Shown piece by piece: positions 11,002 through 23,200 of a DNA stretch of 64,000 nucleotides (its first letter is position 1; each line of letters begins with the position of its first letter). The position numbers and the translations under genes were made by a program. The notes below the pieces were generated by a model. The model was given only the letters and a program-made list of their open reading frames with translations, was not told the DNA's origin and searched no databases. Source of the DNA: Cryptomeria japonica (Eukaryota; Streptophyta; Pinopsida; Cupressales; Cupressaceae); the NCBI RefSeq assembly GCF_030272615.1, contig NC_081411.1:159851471-159915470 (forward strand). Reading direction: 5' to 3'.

Positions 11002-12950
11002 CTAGGTATTATTATTGTGCATATCATTGATTTTGGACAACAAGTAGGTGTTCTCTGCAACAAAATCTATGTTCTCAACTTTGGTGATTGTTGTTTTCAT
11101 TCGACCTTGAACACCAGTTGAATCATCTGCAAATGAGATAGTGAAGATAAATTGCTTGAATAAAGCTTGCTTAATTATAGCCTTAGCATTGATCTCCGCT
11201 TCTCGGTTGAATTGTAGCATATATAAATCCTTTGCAGAAATTCCAAGGAAGTAGGTGGCCGGTTCTTCAAAAGCAATAGCCCATAGTGTTCCTGTATGGT
11301 CTGCTAGCTTTAGTTGAAGTATGTATCTGTAAATGCAATTTAGAAATGTAGCCTTACACTTAGAACAATTCCATGTCTTATCATCATTCTGCACAACTCT
11401 TTTTTTACATTGTTTACCATCTATCTCAAGTGGGCAAGATGGATAAAAAATTGAATTTGATTTTATGAATTGTATTGTTGCCTTTACAATGTATTGAACT
11501 GGTTGTTTTGAATGCATAGTTTGTTCTTCAATATCAACAATTGTCTTCCTTGTAATTTGTAGGGGCACATCTATAGTTTCTGTTGATGATGAAATAACAT
11601 CACCCCCATTTTGTTCAAACCATGATTTTAGTTGTTTTGTTTCTTCTATGCTTGGGTCTATAAAAAGGTGGGTACTAGCCAAGTGCTTATGACCTTTCCA
11701 TTATACTCAGTGACTCGTCCACTTTTAATTGCAAGCACAACAACATGATGCGAGTGGTACATTTCTTGCAATTGTGTACCTTCCTTTTGAGTGGTTGGAC
11801 CCCATAAAGTAACATTAATAGTACATGAAGACATATCCATTAGCTTGATGCTTCTTCTAAGAACTTCTGTGCCATCCCTCCTTATAGTAGAGCTTGGATC
11901 TACACAAATGACTATTCCAATAACATCAACAAGACAATTATTGGTCATTTACATAATTTCATGTAGAGGTTTGAAAGAGAACTCATGTTTTGGAATGGTA
12001 AGGTCATCGTTCTATAGAGAAACCTTTGAATCATCTTGTAGGCAAATTTCAAGTTGGCTATTAAGTTTGTTATACAACCTATTTGCTGGCTTAACAGTTC
12101 CACTTGATATTGTATATATAGCTCCAAGTTGAATATTCATGTAATGAAGGTCTGCAACTTCATTGAAAGAAGTGATACGTATCTCAGTGTTCTCATAGTC
12201 TATAATATCAAAAGAAAAGACACGTCCTTGTCCCCGTGGTTTGTTGAAGTGATGCATTTCATTTTTGATTGTAACACGACCCTTTATAAGCCACCTTGTT
12301 TGAAATGGATTCAAACTTCTTATAGGAGTAATAGTGGAGGGGAGGGATTTTTCCTGTAAGGATGGTGATATTCCAAACAACAGCCTTTGAGGAGGTAGAT
12401 TTGGTAGTTTGTCATCCTCAAGAGGCGCTATACATGGAGTGTCTAAGTTTGTTGCATGTAGTTGTAGGTCATTGGCTTTGAAAAGGTAGGTGGGTTGACC
12501 AATAATATCATGGTGCAAGCAAGTGATTTCTAGTTCTGAGATGACAATCCACCTATATTAGTATATAAAAAGAACTGTTGGAAAGTGGAATATATTCTAA
12601 ATGATGGGTTTATGAATGTCAATTTTTTTGTAAGCAAATAAGTTGTTTTTTACTAAGTTAACTAAAGACATTGCTCACCTTGACTTACAAATAGTTGGGC
12701 AACTATAGCCTATGAGCAATACTATAGATCCTTCAAGGAACTCTTTTGATGTCATGTATTGATTATATTTTTTTGGAATTGTTGCCTTTTGTTTATGAAC
12801 TCCATTAGAAAGATCCATTTTGTATTGAGTTGTTGATTTGAGGCTATCCCTAATCTCAACAATGTGTACGACTTGAAGATGTGGTTGTATTTGAGGGTGC
12901 CCATCATTGATTTTTTTGATTGCATTTTCAGTCAAAGAATGCATTTTCAC
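11002..12950 (-). pseudogene. Helitron-borne RPA70 (RPA1-like) gene, four OB domains in exons
   Basis: Four minus-strand segments match the domain order of replication protein A large subunit. 12950-12675 is the N-terminal DBD-F-like domain (LTENAIKKINDG, then LQVVHIVEIRD). 12518-12012 is DBD-A (LNPFQTRWLIKGRVTIK; GQGRVFSFDIIDYENTEIRI). 11948-11658 is DBD-B (LVDVIGIVICVDPSS; VTLWGPTTQKEG; AIKSGRVTEYNGKVIST). 11682-11002 is DBD-C with a zinc ribbon (CP, CKK, then WNCSKC) and YRYILQLKLADHTGTLWAIAFEE. The gaps between segments look like short introns; exact joints are not fixed. RPA binds single-stranded DNA. Its position beside Rep makes it Helitron cargo of the usual plant kind rather than the host gene. 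The segments are long and clean, so it may have decayed later than Rep. Confidence 0.85.
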
Positions 12951-12990
12951 CTCTTGTGGTAATTTTCCCTATAAAAGTTACATAAAATTC

Positions 12991-14086
12991 ACAAGTATTA
13001 TGTTGTGAAAGTAACCTATAATATTGGATCTAAATTGGAAATGTATTTGAAACCACAAATAGATATTGGAAATGAAGTTGAAATGACACAATCGAACTTA
13101 TTATATATATATACATATAAACATTATACATATGTATATTTATAACAAATATTGAAGGAAGAAATGCAAATATGTGAGAGCTGTGAATATGAAATTTTAT
13201 TTTGGAAATGTAATAGTATTGGATAACATAAAAAAACTATTTATGAAGAATACTTGTGTTGTGCATTTTGCACACCCATCCCCATCCTTGACAGGGACCC
13301 CCCGTTTTTGGTCTAAGTCTGCTCGATAGGAGAGAAGAAGGTCCGTGTTTGGCATTACATTTGCAAAAGCCCCAAAAATCGCCAAACTTCCAATATCTCC
13401 CTCATTCAGCCGAAAGCAATGAGAAGTTCGAATTCACCCAAAACCTTTTCATCGGCCAAAATGATGAAGGATGAACAATCTCACAAAAGGTCTATTTAGG
13501 CTGAAGTGGAAAAATCTCACAAAATTGTATTTCGGGCTGAAAAGCACTCTAAAAGAAGTAAATCACATCAATTTCTTCCTTCAGGCTGAAATACAAAGTC
13601 CAACAACTTAGTTTGCAAACAGCGCCTATTCTCTTCTGTGTTGGTCGAATAGAGTTGCAGTGATGCGACATTAGCCACGTCAACAAAATTGGCACTAGAA
13701 GGAGGGCTGGTATGATGAAATGTCTAAACAACTAAACTCAGATCATATCAATCCATATTTGTGAGGAGTAGCCTTATAGCCTTTTTTTACCCTCCTCCGC
13801 GCTCAATAGATTTGGCGCTAGGAGGGCCCCTGTCAGGGTCCTTGCAACAAGTTAGTCCATTGAGCCAATTTAAATGCTATATTCGAGATATGAAAGATCC
13901 CTGTTAAACCAAAAAAACCAAAAAAATCACAAAATTTGAAAATACCAAAATATTTTCGAGTCAAAATATATGGTCAGTTGCTTCGTGAGGACAGTCCACA
14001 GTCCGACATTTTCCAAATTCAGCAAAGGCTGAGTTTGCAGTTGTATCCAAAGTAGTTACTCAAGTTCACATCTACAGGTCACTGCA
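12991..14086. other. Intergenic or decayed repeat, no gene seen
   Basis: It holds a TA-rich microsatellite near 13100, then mixed sequence with no convincing coding frame. Two related C-rich blocks lie in inverse orientation near 13285-13310 and 13818-13850 (around GACAGGGACCCC and GGCCCCTGTCAGGG). The segment GATTTGGCGCTAGGAGGG near 13808 resembles the TTGGCGCC-type primer-binding area of some Gypsy elements but lacks a neighbouring LTR end. Confidence 0.4.
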
Positions 14087-15185
14087 AAATTCACAGTACA
14101 GCTGAGCACAATGAGTCGAGTTGCTTGACGTTTGTGTCAAGAGTCGAGTTGGCCTTGCAGGGGCAAATATTTTCTGGGATATCCCCAAACCGGAGGAGCT
14201 AGCACAAACGGATATCCCTAGTCCTCTATCCAACATTGACGAGTTTACAAGATTTAAGGATCGGGTTGAGAAACGGTTTGGTCTCAAGGAGGAGTTGTGC
14301 TTGGAGAACGTGTTGTCACCTTGGTGGTGTAGAATTCACCGCACCCCACATTCGAAATTTACTTGCTCGCTATGTGTGGAGGCAGTCAATCAAGTTAAAA
14401 GCCCAATATGGACTGCCGAAAGGACCTGAAGAGCCCATCACCAGCAAAGTGTGGAGTGCGTACCTTGCTGTAGACAAGTATAGACAAATGCAAAACCAAT
14501 GCAGCGCCACACTCCCTGATGATGAAAGGATGGAGTTGCCAATTGCTGAGCAAGATGAACGAGTTAATCAGACTGTGGCAGCGGATGATTTTGATGTCCT
14601 TGCACCAAAGGAAGATGTGACAAAAGATGATTGTGCTATCCCTGCACTTGATCAGCCCCAAGTTGAAGAGTAGTTTGCAGCAACCCTGCCAATGGACGAT
14701 GCAGTCCAAGAGCCAGTTGAAGACATTTTTGAGGACCAAGCTATCAAAGATTCCTTGTTATGTAAAGGCATGCTGACAAAAACGCATAAGGCCGCATTGT
14801 TCCTACAGCCCGAAGATGCACCAACGGATGATGCACCCCTCTTTCCTGAGTTCAAGTTCGGTTTTGAGATCGATTTTCAGCCTATACAGCTTGTTGATGA
14901 ATTTGATGTTGATTTGCATGAACTAGACACAAGCGAGATGCTGCACCACTAGTTGCGACCTCCTGAGGCAGCTGAAGTTCTCCCGCCACTCAACCTCCCG
15001 CATGACTCAAGAACGCATCGAGTTGTTTTTTTCCCTCCTGCTGTTAATTCTGAAAATTTTCAATTTGATTTTGAATATGCTGGGAAAACAACCTGTAAAT
15101 GGATTAACCACGGACCTAATGAACTCCCTCAACTGATAATTTTGCCCGATAATAAACTCCCTCAAGTTGTCATTATAAGGCTGCC
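14087..15185 (+). pseudogene. Decayed ORF of unknown family, interrupted by LTR A
   Basis: Reading frames on the plus strand chain across stops and at least one frame change: 14121-14340 (ANIFWDIPKPEEL; FTRFKDRVEKRFGL), 14341-14673 (VWRQSIKLKAQYGLPKGPEEP) and 14674-15196. The C-terminal half is very acidic and rich in Pro. The frame is still open when LTR A begins at 15186 and ends a few codons inside it. There is no polypurine tract before 15186, so this is more likely the target of the LTR A insertion than its own internal region. I do not recognise the protein; a retroelement accessory ORF is the likeliest guess. Confidence 0.4.
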
Positions 15186-15195
15186 TGTTGTGACC

Positions 15196-15232
15196 TAATT
15201 CACACATCGCCCCATCACAAATGGGGACCCCT
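15196..15232 (+). promoter_or_regulatory. Conserved 5' terminal hairpin of the LTR family (copy A)
   Basis: CCCCAT and ATGGGG form a stem around a five-base loop, directly after TTCACACATCG. The same block opens copies B (ends at 34142), C (34409), D (ends at 57796) and E (60780), with the loop varying and the stem kept. Confidence 0.7.
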
Positions 15233-15540
15233 TTGTTTTCACTTTTTTATTTAGGTTTTGTCCTAGTTCTGCATTTTCATAAATCTTCATTTTAAGACAA
15301 TTAAGAGTTAGAGTTTTGAGGTCATTTCGGGCCAAATTGAGAATCTATGCTCAGAATTAAATTAAGTGTTGTCAAAATGTTCAGAAGGTTTGAAGGACAA
15401 AAATCGTAATTGCTTTGGGTCATTTCTGACAACTTGCTATTTTTAGAATTTTTTTGTTTTTTTTGCTTTTTCTACTTTTTTGAAAGTGACGTCTAGGTTT
15501 TGTTCTTTGAGCTATTTTATTACTACCCATTTTTTTGAAA

Positions 15541-15925
15541 TTCGAAAATCTCGCCTCTAGATGTAAAAAGCAGGGCTTCGAAAATTTTGCTTTTTTTTGA
15601 GATTAGGGTTCTGTTCTTTAGGTTGTTTTGATCCTAATGGGTCTTTGGATTTGAATTTTTTTTCTTCTAAGTGTAAAAAGCAAAGGTTTGAAAATTTTTG
15701 CTTTTCCCAAGATTAGGGTTTCAATCCCCATGCCAAATTATTCCTCTTATGTTCTCAGATTTTGAAAATTATGTCTTTAAGCGTAAAAAGTAGAATGCAA
15801 ACCCTAATTAGGGTTTTGTTCCAGAAGATCAGCTATAATATCAGTATCCATGTTCTCAGATTTTGGAAATAAGGTCTCCAAGTGCAAAAAGCAAAATGGA
15901 AATCTAGACTAGGGTTTTTGTTTAG
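15541..15925 (+). repeat. Four-copy repeat of about 100-110 bp with telo-boxes
   Basis: Units start near 15555, 15664, 15773 and 15873, each with a core like TAAGTGTAAAAAGCA followed by TTAGGGTTT-type sequence. The third unit contains the perfect 18-bp palindrome AAACCCTAATTAGGGTTT at 15799-15816, the element also found in the LTR promoters of B-E. Confidence 0.65.
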
Positions 15926-17904
15926 ATGAACCAGCAAGGTATGAACATGGCATGAACACTATTGACCAAGTCTTAGGAAGGCAAGTGAAATGGCACATTG
16001 AAAATTTCGCCCAGGGTGAAGAAATAAAAATGGCAGACAAGTTCGACAAGGCTCAAGGCTAAGCAAATGGAATGGCAAATGATCAGTCAAAATCATCCAA
16101 GAATGTCAAGCATGGAAGATGTTTAAGCACAATGAATGTTTGCCAAGGCATTGGAGAATTGTCCAAGTAAAATTGTCCGACAAATGTTAAACTCCTACCA
16201 AGGGTTAACTAATCCATGGCAAGAGTTATTCAAACTCCTACTTAGGGTTAAGCTTATTCATACACAAAAATGTCTGACAATTTTCAAAGTGCACCTCATG
16301 TCCAAGCTCAAATTGTCCGACAAATGGCAAACTCCTACTGAGGGTTAACTAACTCATGGCAAAAGTTAACAAATCCTTGCTCAAGGATAAGCAAACAAGA
16401 AACCAAGGCGTAAAAATGGCCAAGTATATGCAATTTTCACCATGTCCAACACTTTCAAAGTCCGCCTTAAAATTATGGCATGAGATAAAGATGGCAAAGA
16501 TTCATCCAAGGCACAAACAAACATGTTAAGGAATTCTCAAAGTCCGCCTTTTTCATCATACCTTCAAAATACGCCTAGGTATGTTTGACCATGGCACAAG
16601 GAATTTGGACAAAATTTGCCAAAGCTTGAGAAAGAATTGCAATGAAAGGCCCACTCAGATGAAGTTGAAGATGACATGCCAGTAAAAGATGACATGGCAT
16701 TCCAAAAGGATTGAAGATGATGACTTGGCAAATAAAGCAATAAAACATATGATGTGTCTTCCTAAAATTCGAACTTCTAGAAGGAGATTTAAAGCAAACA
16801 AAACTTTCTAAAACTTGATGGAAGTCTCCAAGGAGAAGTTTGAACTTCTAGAAGGAAGAATAAAGCGTTAAAACTTTCTGAATTTAATTCCCTGTGTGAC
16901 AAGCAAGAGGATAATATAAAGCTTCTAGAAGTCTCCAAGAAAACTATAAGACAAGGTTTTATTTCACTTCATTATTTGCCTAGCAAGGAGAAGTTCGAAC
17001 TTCTAGAGGATAAAATAAAGCTTCTAGAAGCCATCTAAGAAGCTATAAAGGAGGTTTCATCTCATTCATTCTCCTTTCTTCAAAGCAAAGATTGAATTCT
17101 TCCTAAAATTCGCCAAAGGGAGCAGCTCCAAAGATTGATTAACTTATCAAATTTGCAGCAGCGTTAGCAAAATTCGAATTTGGATAACAGTTTGAAGCCA
17201 TAAATTCAAGGGTTTGAAGGAAATAAATTCGATATTCTTCTCAAAATTGCGATTAACAGCAGATTGAAGGTGAAAATTCTACCTTGAACATCTCCAGAAG
17301 AAGGAATAAAGCAGATTCAAGAAAGAAGTTGGAATTCTTCTTGAAAATCACTCCAAAGTCTGATTAGATTTTAGGAGGATTGGCCATATAAAGCAAATCT
17401 AAGGGTTTGAAGGAGACAGTCAAGAGGTTTAACAAATTCGCCATTTACAGCAGACTGAAGGTTTGCTAATAATATTCTGATTCCATCATTGATCATTCTT
17501 GAATCTGCCTTGAAAGAGAGAGAGAATCCAAATCTGTGCATAGTCTTTTTAATAATCATTCAAGCCTGCACTTCACCTTGTCCAAAAGACTATCGAATCT
17601 GCCTTTGATAAAGAAGTAAAACAAATTTGGAGAAAGATACTTATCCAAAACTTGCCCAAAATCATCTTTGACAGATGCTCTTCCAAGTAAAAGGCGAACT
17701 TTTTGTGTAAACCTGCCCTGCCAAGAAGAAAGTAATTTACATATCCAAGGATTTGTAAGCAAATTAAATTGCCAACTGCTGCAATCATGATCAGACCTCT
17801 AAACCTGCCTTAGAAGAGAAAGGTTGTTCAAATTTGATGCACATGAGATGATCTTTCAAATATGAACCTGTCTAAAGCCTACAAAATTTGCCATGGAAAT
17901 AGAG
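15926..17904 (+). repeat. Subfamily-specific short-motif arrays of LTR A
   Basis: No coding frame stands out. Recurrent motifs are AATTGTCCGACAAATG (near 16172 and 16312, inside a repeat of about 140 bp with AGGGTTAACTAA), CAAAGTCCGCCTT (near 16457 and 16540) and the palindrome CTTCTAGAAG with GAACTTCTAGAAG variants (six or so between 16765 and 17030). AAAGTCCGCC is also the array motif of copy D, linking A and D as one subfamily. Confidence 0.6.
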
Positions 17905-18790
17905 CAAGGGTTTGAGAATCAAGCAAAATTGGAGGTTCTCTGGACACAAAGGAATACCCATGAGAAAATTGAGAAAAATTAAAAAACGTTTGATTACAAA
18001 CAAGTTCAAGCTTAAAAATTCAGTATCTTATGACATTATGTTGAGTGAAGTGGGGGCAGCACCCATTGAGGCTATTGCTATGACGAGACTCATAAGTTAT
18101 TTAAAAGGAATCGAGAGAATGGATGAGGACCGATGGCCTAGGATTGTCTTTAATGATACTCTATGCAAAAGAAAGATGACTTGGATGCAACAAAATAACA
18201 AATGGTTAAGTAAATGGAATATCTACTTGAACGCTTGCCCCACCAATAGCAAGGAGACAAAAGCATTTGTTATAGACAAGTTTCACAAGTGCACTTGGGA
18301 TAAAAACCTTGGGAGAAAGAAAAAATACTATATTGAAGAGTTTAACCTCACTTGTAATTATCAGCAAAAGACGTACATAGGGGCCAATATTCCTTGGAGA
18401 GCCAAAATCCTTATTGTTCAATTAAGAACTAATTCTCATTAGCTTCGTAGTGAAACCGGTCGTTGGAAAAGACCTAAAGAAGATTGGGAGGAGAGAGTGC
18501 ATTTTCTGCTCAACGGGTAAAGTGGAAACGGAAAAACACTTCATTTTAGAATGTGAAGATTTCAAGGACAGGAGGGACAGCTATATCAACATCTTGACAG
18601 CTAACTCTTGGGACAATCTTTTCAGTGAGGGAATTGTTGAGAAGCTGGGAGCACTTATCATCATGCTGCATAAGAAGAGAGCTGAAATGCAGAAGGCAAT
18701 CAATGCTTAATCCAATGCGGTTGGCAGTTTTGTCCCATAGGCTATATTTAGTCTCGTGGACGTTAAAATAATTTCCTTCCTTCCTTCCAT
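17905..18790 (+). pseudogene. LINE retrotransposon 3' tail (C-terminal RT region with CCHC-like motif)
   Basis: Frames at 17912-18442 and 18450-18710 form one C-terminal LINE segment. MLSEVGAAPIEAIAMTRLI and MDEDRWPRIVFND are followed by a final cysteine-histidine motif, CIFC then ETEKHFILEC. That motif is characteristic of the end of non-LTR retrotransposon ORF2 proteins. A stop near 18440 and a one-base frame change break it. After the stop codon the sequence runs on for about 60 bp and ends in a TTCC repeat at about 18770-18787, as at a LINE 3' end. The fragment is 5'-truncated and sits inside LTR A in the same orientation. Confidence 0.6.
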
Positions 18791-19803
18791 ATTTGCCATA
18801 AAGAAAAGTATGAATAAACTTAAGATTGTGTCCAAGCACAAAACTTGTCCAAGGATGTGGAATGCTTGCCCATGTCCAAGGAAGAAAGTTCGCAAAATTT
18901 GCTAACAAAAGTGTTTAAACCTCCTCCAATTCCGTCTTGGCAAGGATTTTGTCCAAAGAAACTAAGCACAAAATCTGTCCAATAAATTGAGAACTTCACC
19001 TTGTCAAGAGGAAGACATGCAAGCATGAAAACTTTTCCATAAAAAATTGACATCATCCAGTCCGCCTAGGGTTGCATAAATAGAGCTTCACATGAAGACA
19101 AAGTAAATTTTGCCAAAAAGATATGATAGAAAGACAAATTGTATGATCCATCTTGAAATTCACCATGGACAACAAGCACAACAACTTCCAAAATTCACTA
19201 AGTATAAGAAAAATAGTTCATGACAAAAGAGGCACATGATTGTCCAAGCTCACCAAGACATGATGGATAAAGATTCACCTAAATATGACTGTCCAAAAGT
19301 TCTTCCTAGAATCGATCCAAGACAATCCAAGACATGATTGTCAGGACAAACAAGATCAAAAGACAAGAAGATATGTAATTGTTCGAACTTTCAAACCCTA
19401 AGGCATGAGGAAATTGTCCAAACCCTTGCAAGTTTGTCTAACACAAGTTCAAATCCATTCCAATTATCCAGGCATAAATGGAATATGTGAAGATGCCTAA
19501 TCAGGGACTTGAAATTGAAAATAAAATTGCCATGCCAAGAGGATACAATTCTGATCACAACTCACATGAAATTAGACCAGCAAGTTGGAAAACAATTTTT
19601 ATTTTTCAATTTTTTTTGGAAATTACAATTTTCAACACTTGGAAAATTTTAAAAATTCAAAATTTCTAGAAAGTTCTAGAAGAGTCCTAGATAAAATCAA
19701 ATTTTTGAGAGAAGAAATAAAACTTTCCATTTTGGAAAGATTAAAAAAAACAATAAAAACAATAAAACAAATCAAGAACTTCTAAATTGAAGAACCCTAA
19801 ACT
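18791..19803 (+). other. Non-coding part of LTR A upstream of its internal promoter
   Basis: It is A-rich with scattered GTCCAA and GTCCGCC words (for example near 18930 and 19055), continuing the LTR A composition. No gene is seen. Confidence 0.45.
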
Positions 19804-19812
19804 CTATATATT
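19804..19812 (+). promoter_or_regulatory. Internal TATA box for the LTR A ORF
   Basis: CTATATATTTT lies about 395 bp upstream of the ATG at 20201. A splice acceptor (GTGTTTTTACAG, ending 20194) lies six bases before the ATG; a possible donor GGAG/GTAAAT is at about 19996. Copy B has a TATA box and an acceptor in the same relative places, so a dedicated spliced leader is inferred. Confidence 0.5.
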
Positions 19813-20200
19813 TTTAACCAATTCACTTTCACAATTCATTATTCAGGTTGAAATTTTGGAGAGCATTTGAAACAAGTTTTCTCTCAAATTTTGGATTTTG
19901 AAGAAGAATTGTCTAGAGGAACATTCTTCTAAGTGTCAAGGATCTAGAAATTAAGCACTTTTCTCTGATTTTAAGGCAGATTTTCAGAATTGGAGGTAAA
20001 TTTCAGTCATAAAGAGGATTCAAAAACTCAATTTGACTGAATTTCCCCATCTTTCTGTCTTATTTTTAATTATTTCTGGATCAAATCCTCAAAAGACTTA
20101 ATCTTTAACAGGCTGAAAGTAAAATTTTCAGAAAAGAATTTTAAATCAGAGTTAGAATCTGAAAATAACATGGACTTTTTATGTGTTTTTACAGGTGACC

Positions 20201-23200
20201 ATGAAGTTCGCCAACAAGGGAGCGCAGTTGAAGTCCAAACTCAAGTCCAAGTGGAAGAATATCACTGACACAGATCTCGGACATGTTGATATGGAGGAAT
20301 TTGGGAAAAGAATATATGGACGTGATGGAAACATTCCTACACCTATTGGCCGCAAAATGATGCACAATGGAATTGTCTAGGCAGCTAGGTTCCCACCAGC
20401 CAAAGAATGTGTTGAGTTGATAATCGAATGTGCTTTGCACTATAAAACACAATTGAGAGAAATCATAGCACCAGATGGGAGAGTCCTGGCAAATCTTTTA
20501 GAATTGTCCATCCAGGAGACATTTGGTATACCAAAGCATAGTAAAACCACCTATAAGACTAAGGAGTAGGCCCAAAGGGTTTATGATAGTCAGTCTGAAC
20601 TTTGTGTTGCGAATGTAAACAAATCTTGGCTTGAGAAGAAAAGACCTCAAGGAAAGGTGCCAAAGTATTTGATGTGTCCATACTTCAAGGAAGAATATGG
20701 TGATATCATCCTACTGTTGAATAGAATAATGGGCAGCTCTAAGGGTTAGCTATTTCAGACATGGATGTACTATTTCATGGATGAAATCACCTCAAGAACC
20801 AAGATATTCAATTGGTCCCGCATAATCAGTGATAACCTTCATGAGCAGTTGATGAACTTGGAAGGACAAAAACATTTCACATGAGTTCCTACATAATTTA
20901 TTTGCTAGCAGCCACTTACAAATATTCAGGATTGATTTGCAAAGGCATAGTAGGAGGTGGTGAGAACGAATTCCGATCATATGATTGTTATCCTCAACTG
21001 CAGCTTAAGGAGAAAAGTTTCCAAGCCCATGACGCATTCCTGATGTACATAACAAGAACACTGCATGGAGGCACTCATAACCAACTTTCTCATGAATCTA
21101 AAAGTTTGATTAGCTGATATGGATCTTGGTTTATCCAGTTTTCGAAGTTCACCTATATCAGAATCGAAGGTTTCACTGGCCGTCCTTACCGATTGCCAAT
21201 CTACCCAACCAATAGGATGGTCCTATTGAAAGTTCTCAAACAATTGGAGACATATCAGAGTTTCAAAAGAATAAGACAAAAGGCAGTTGTATCTTTTCCA
21301 TTCTTCATTGGAAACATGGATGAATCTTGTTCAACTGCGCAGGCAGCTGAGGGTGGCAAACTTGAAATGCAGTGGTATCCTTTTACCTTCTACTAATCTA
21401 GAACCAATTATGATCCTCACAATAACATCAGACCAGTAAAGGATGAAAGATTCAGGCATAGAGTAGATAAAGAAGATTTCTGGGCAAATGTTGCTGATGA
21501 GTACGAAATCAAGAAAAGGTTACATTCCAGGCTATCTATGAATTTCATTAGAGAAACTCAACCTTTTCTGGTACCAGATCAGTTAGAAGATAATGAAGAG
21601 CACACTCAACCTAGTTTTGATGAGCATGCACCTCTTCCTCCTATAAAGTGGTCAGAGTTAGATCATGCAGACTTAGCCCCCCCTAATGTGGCTAGTCATG
21701 AAATATACCAGATGGTGGATTAATCAACAGTGTCACAGGCTGAAGCAGAAGAAAATAACTTTGACATATACTCTGATGGAAGTAGCAGAAGGATATTCTT
21801 CAAATGAAGAAGCAACACAAAATGCCAGACCAAACAAGAATGCTAAAAGGAAGGGGAAGGGAATTGAGAATGAAGAACCTGTTCAGAAAAGGCAAAGGAT
21901 AGAACCATCTCATTTCGCCATATCAAGGAATGAGAAATACATATTAAATATTGATGAACCATTGGTTGAAATAGAAATTCCTTCTTCAATTCATGATGAA
22001 AATGCAGAATTAGTCTATCAGGAAGATGAACAACCACCATCACCCACTAGCACAAAAATCCTAGAATTAGATCATGACACAAATATTGAAGAGGAAGAGT
22101 TCCAAGAAGGGATGATTTTTGCTCTTCAGGGGATTGCACCTGACATAGAAACAAAGGATGACCAAGAGGTAGAAGCCATTGAGAAGCCTACTGTTCCTGA
22201 ATGGTTGAAGGAGAGATTGAAGATGAATACACCAGTAGTAGAAGAACAAGAAGAGGATGACATGGTAGACTTCTTGGCCAGATTAGAGAAAACTGCTATA
22301 AAAAAGCTAGCCAAAAGATATTCTACCATTTAAAGAGATGAGACAAGCAACCGCACAATGCAAATAGCTGTGCCTAAGGTGAACAAAGCAAAGGGAGACA
22401 TTGCCCCTCATGAGTTTGAGATCACCACTTTTGACTTAGGCTCAGTCACAAAAACCCAAGCAAAAGATGACTTAGATAATTCAGTTGCTTCCATAAAGGC
22501 AAAATTGGATGAGGAGACAGAAAAGAAGAATGAGCACAAGAGAGAAGTAGATCGCCTGAAAGAGTACATTCGGTAGTTAACTACTAAGCCACTTGATCAA
22601 GCCAACCCAGAAGCTCTCTTACTTTTGGACTCACAACAGGTAGTCAAAAGTTCGGAAGAAGATGCGGTGACAACCAGAGAAACCAGGGATTGGATGGAAA
22701 GTACAAAATAAGAGGCAGCCAAGTTCATAGAAGAAATATCATCAGCGTATGAGCAAACTTCTTCTTTGCTTTCCAAGATTGAGAACATGGCAGAAATGTG
22801 GGCAAACTTTCAAGATGTCTAGGAAAGAATCATTCCGTGCCTTAGAGAACTCAAAGGAATCTCATCCCAAGAGTTGGTTAATCATAATATAATTGAAGCA
22901 GGGGCTGCTTATGATTTCCACAGTTGTCTCTGGACATTGGTTGCATGGAATGAAGTCTTGGAAAACGTGCAGATTGATGCTAATAAAATAGAGTAGATAA
23001 GGGCCATTCGGGATAAGAATTTTCTTATAGTTGCAGAAATACTTGAGAAAGAAACAGTCCGAGAAAGGGATATGCAGTTGGAGAATCGAAGGATCAAAAT
23101 ACAAAACATTTTCCACAGTTGTCTCTGGACATTGGTTGCATGGAATGAAGTCTTGGAAAACGTGCAGATTGATGCTAATAAAATAGAGTAGATAAGGGCC

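Larger units (their letters stand above)
8168..12990 (-). mobile_element. Helitron, partial: RPA70-like gene plus N-terminal Rep ORF
   Basis: On the minus strand an RPA70-like gene is followed by a Helitron Rep N-terminal ORF. The Rep ORF runs straight into the Gypsy-1 LTR at 8168 before any helicase motif. The Gypsy element therefore splits the Helitron, and the helicase half should lie beyond the left end of the window. I could not fix the 5' TC end near 13 kb. No CTRR 3' end is expected here because that end is on the missing side. Confidence 0.8.

Noticed and set aside
11002-12950. RPA70-like exons as the host RPA1 gene
   Set aside because: They are adjacent to and on the same strand as a Helitron Rep, the classic place of Helitron RPA; some joints lack a clean exon structure. 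A host origin is not formally excluded.
13800-13850. TTTGGCGCTAGGAGGG as a primer-binding site
   Set aside because: No LTR end lies directly upstream and the match to known primer sites is partial.
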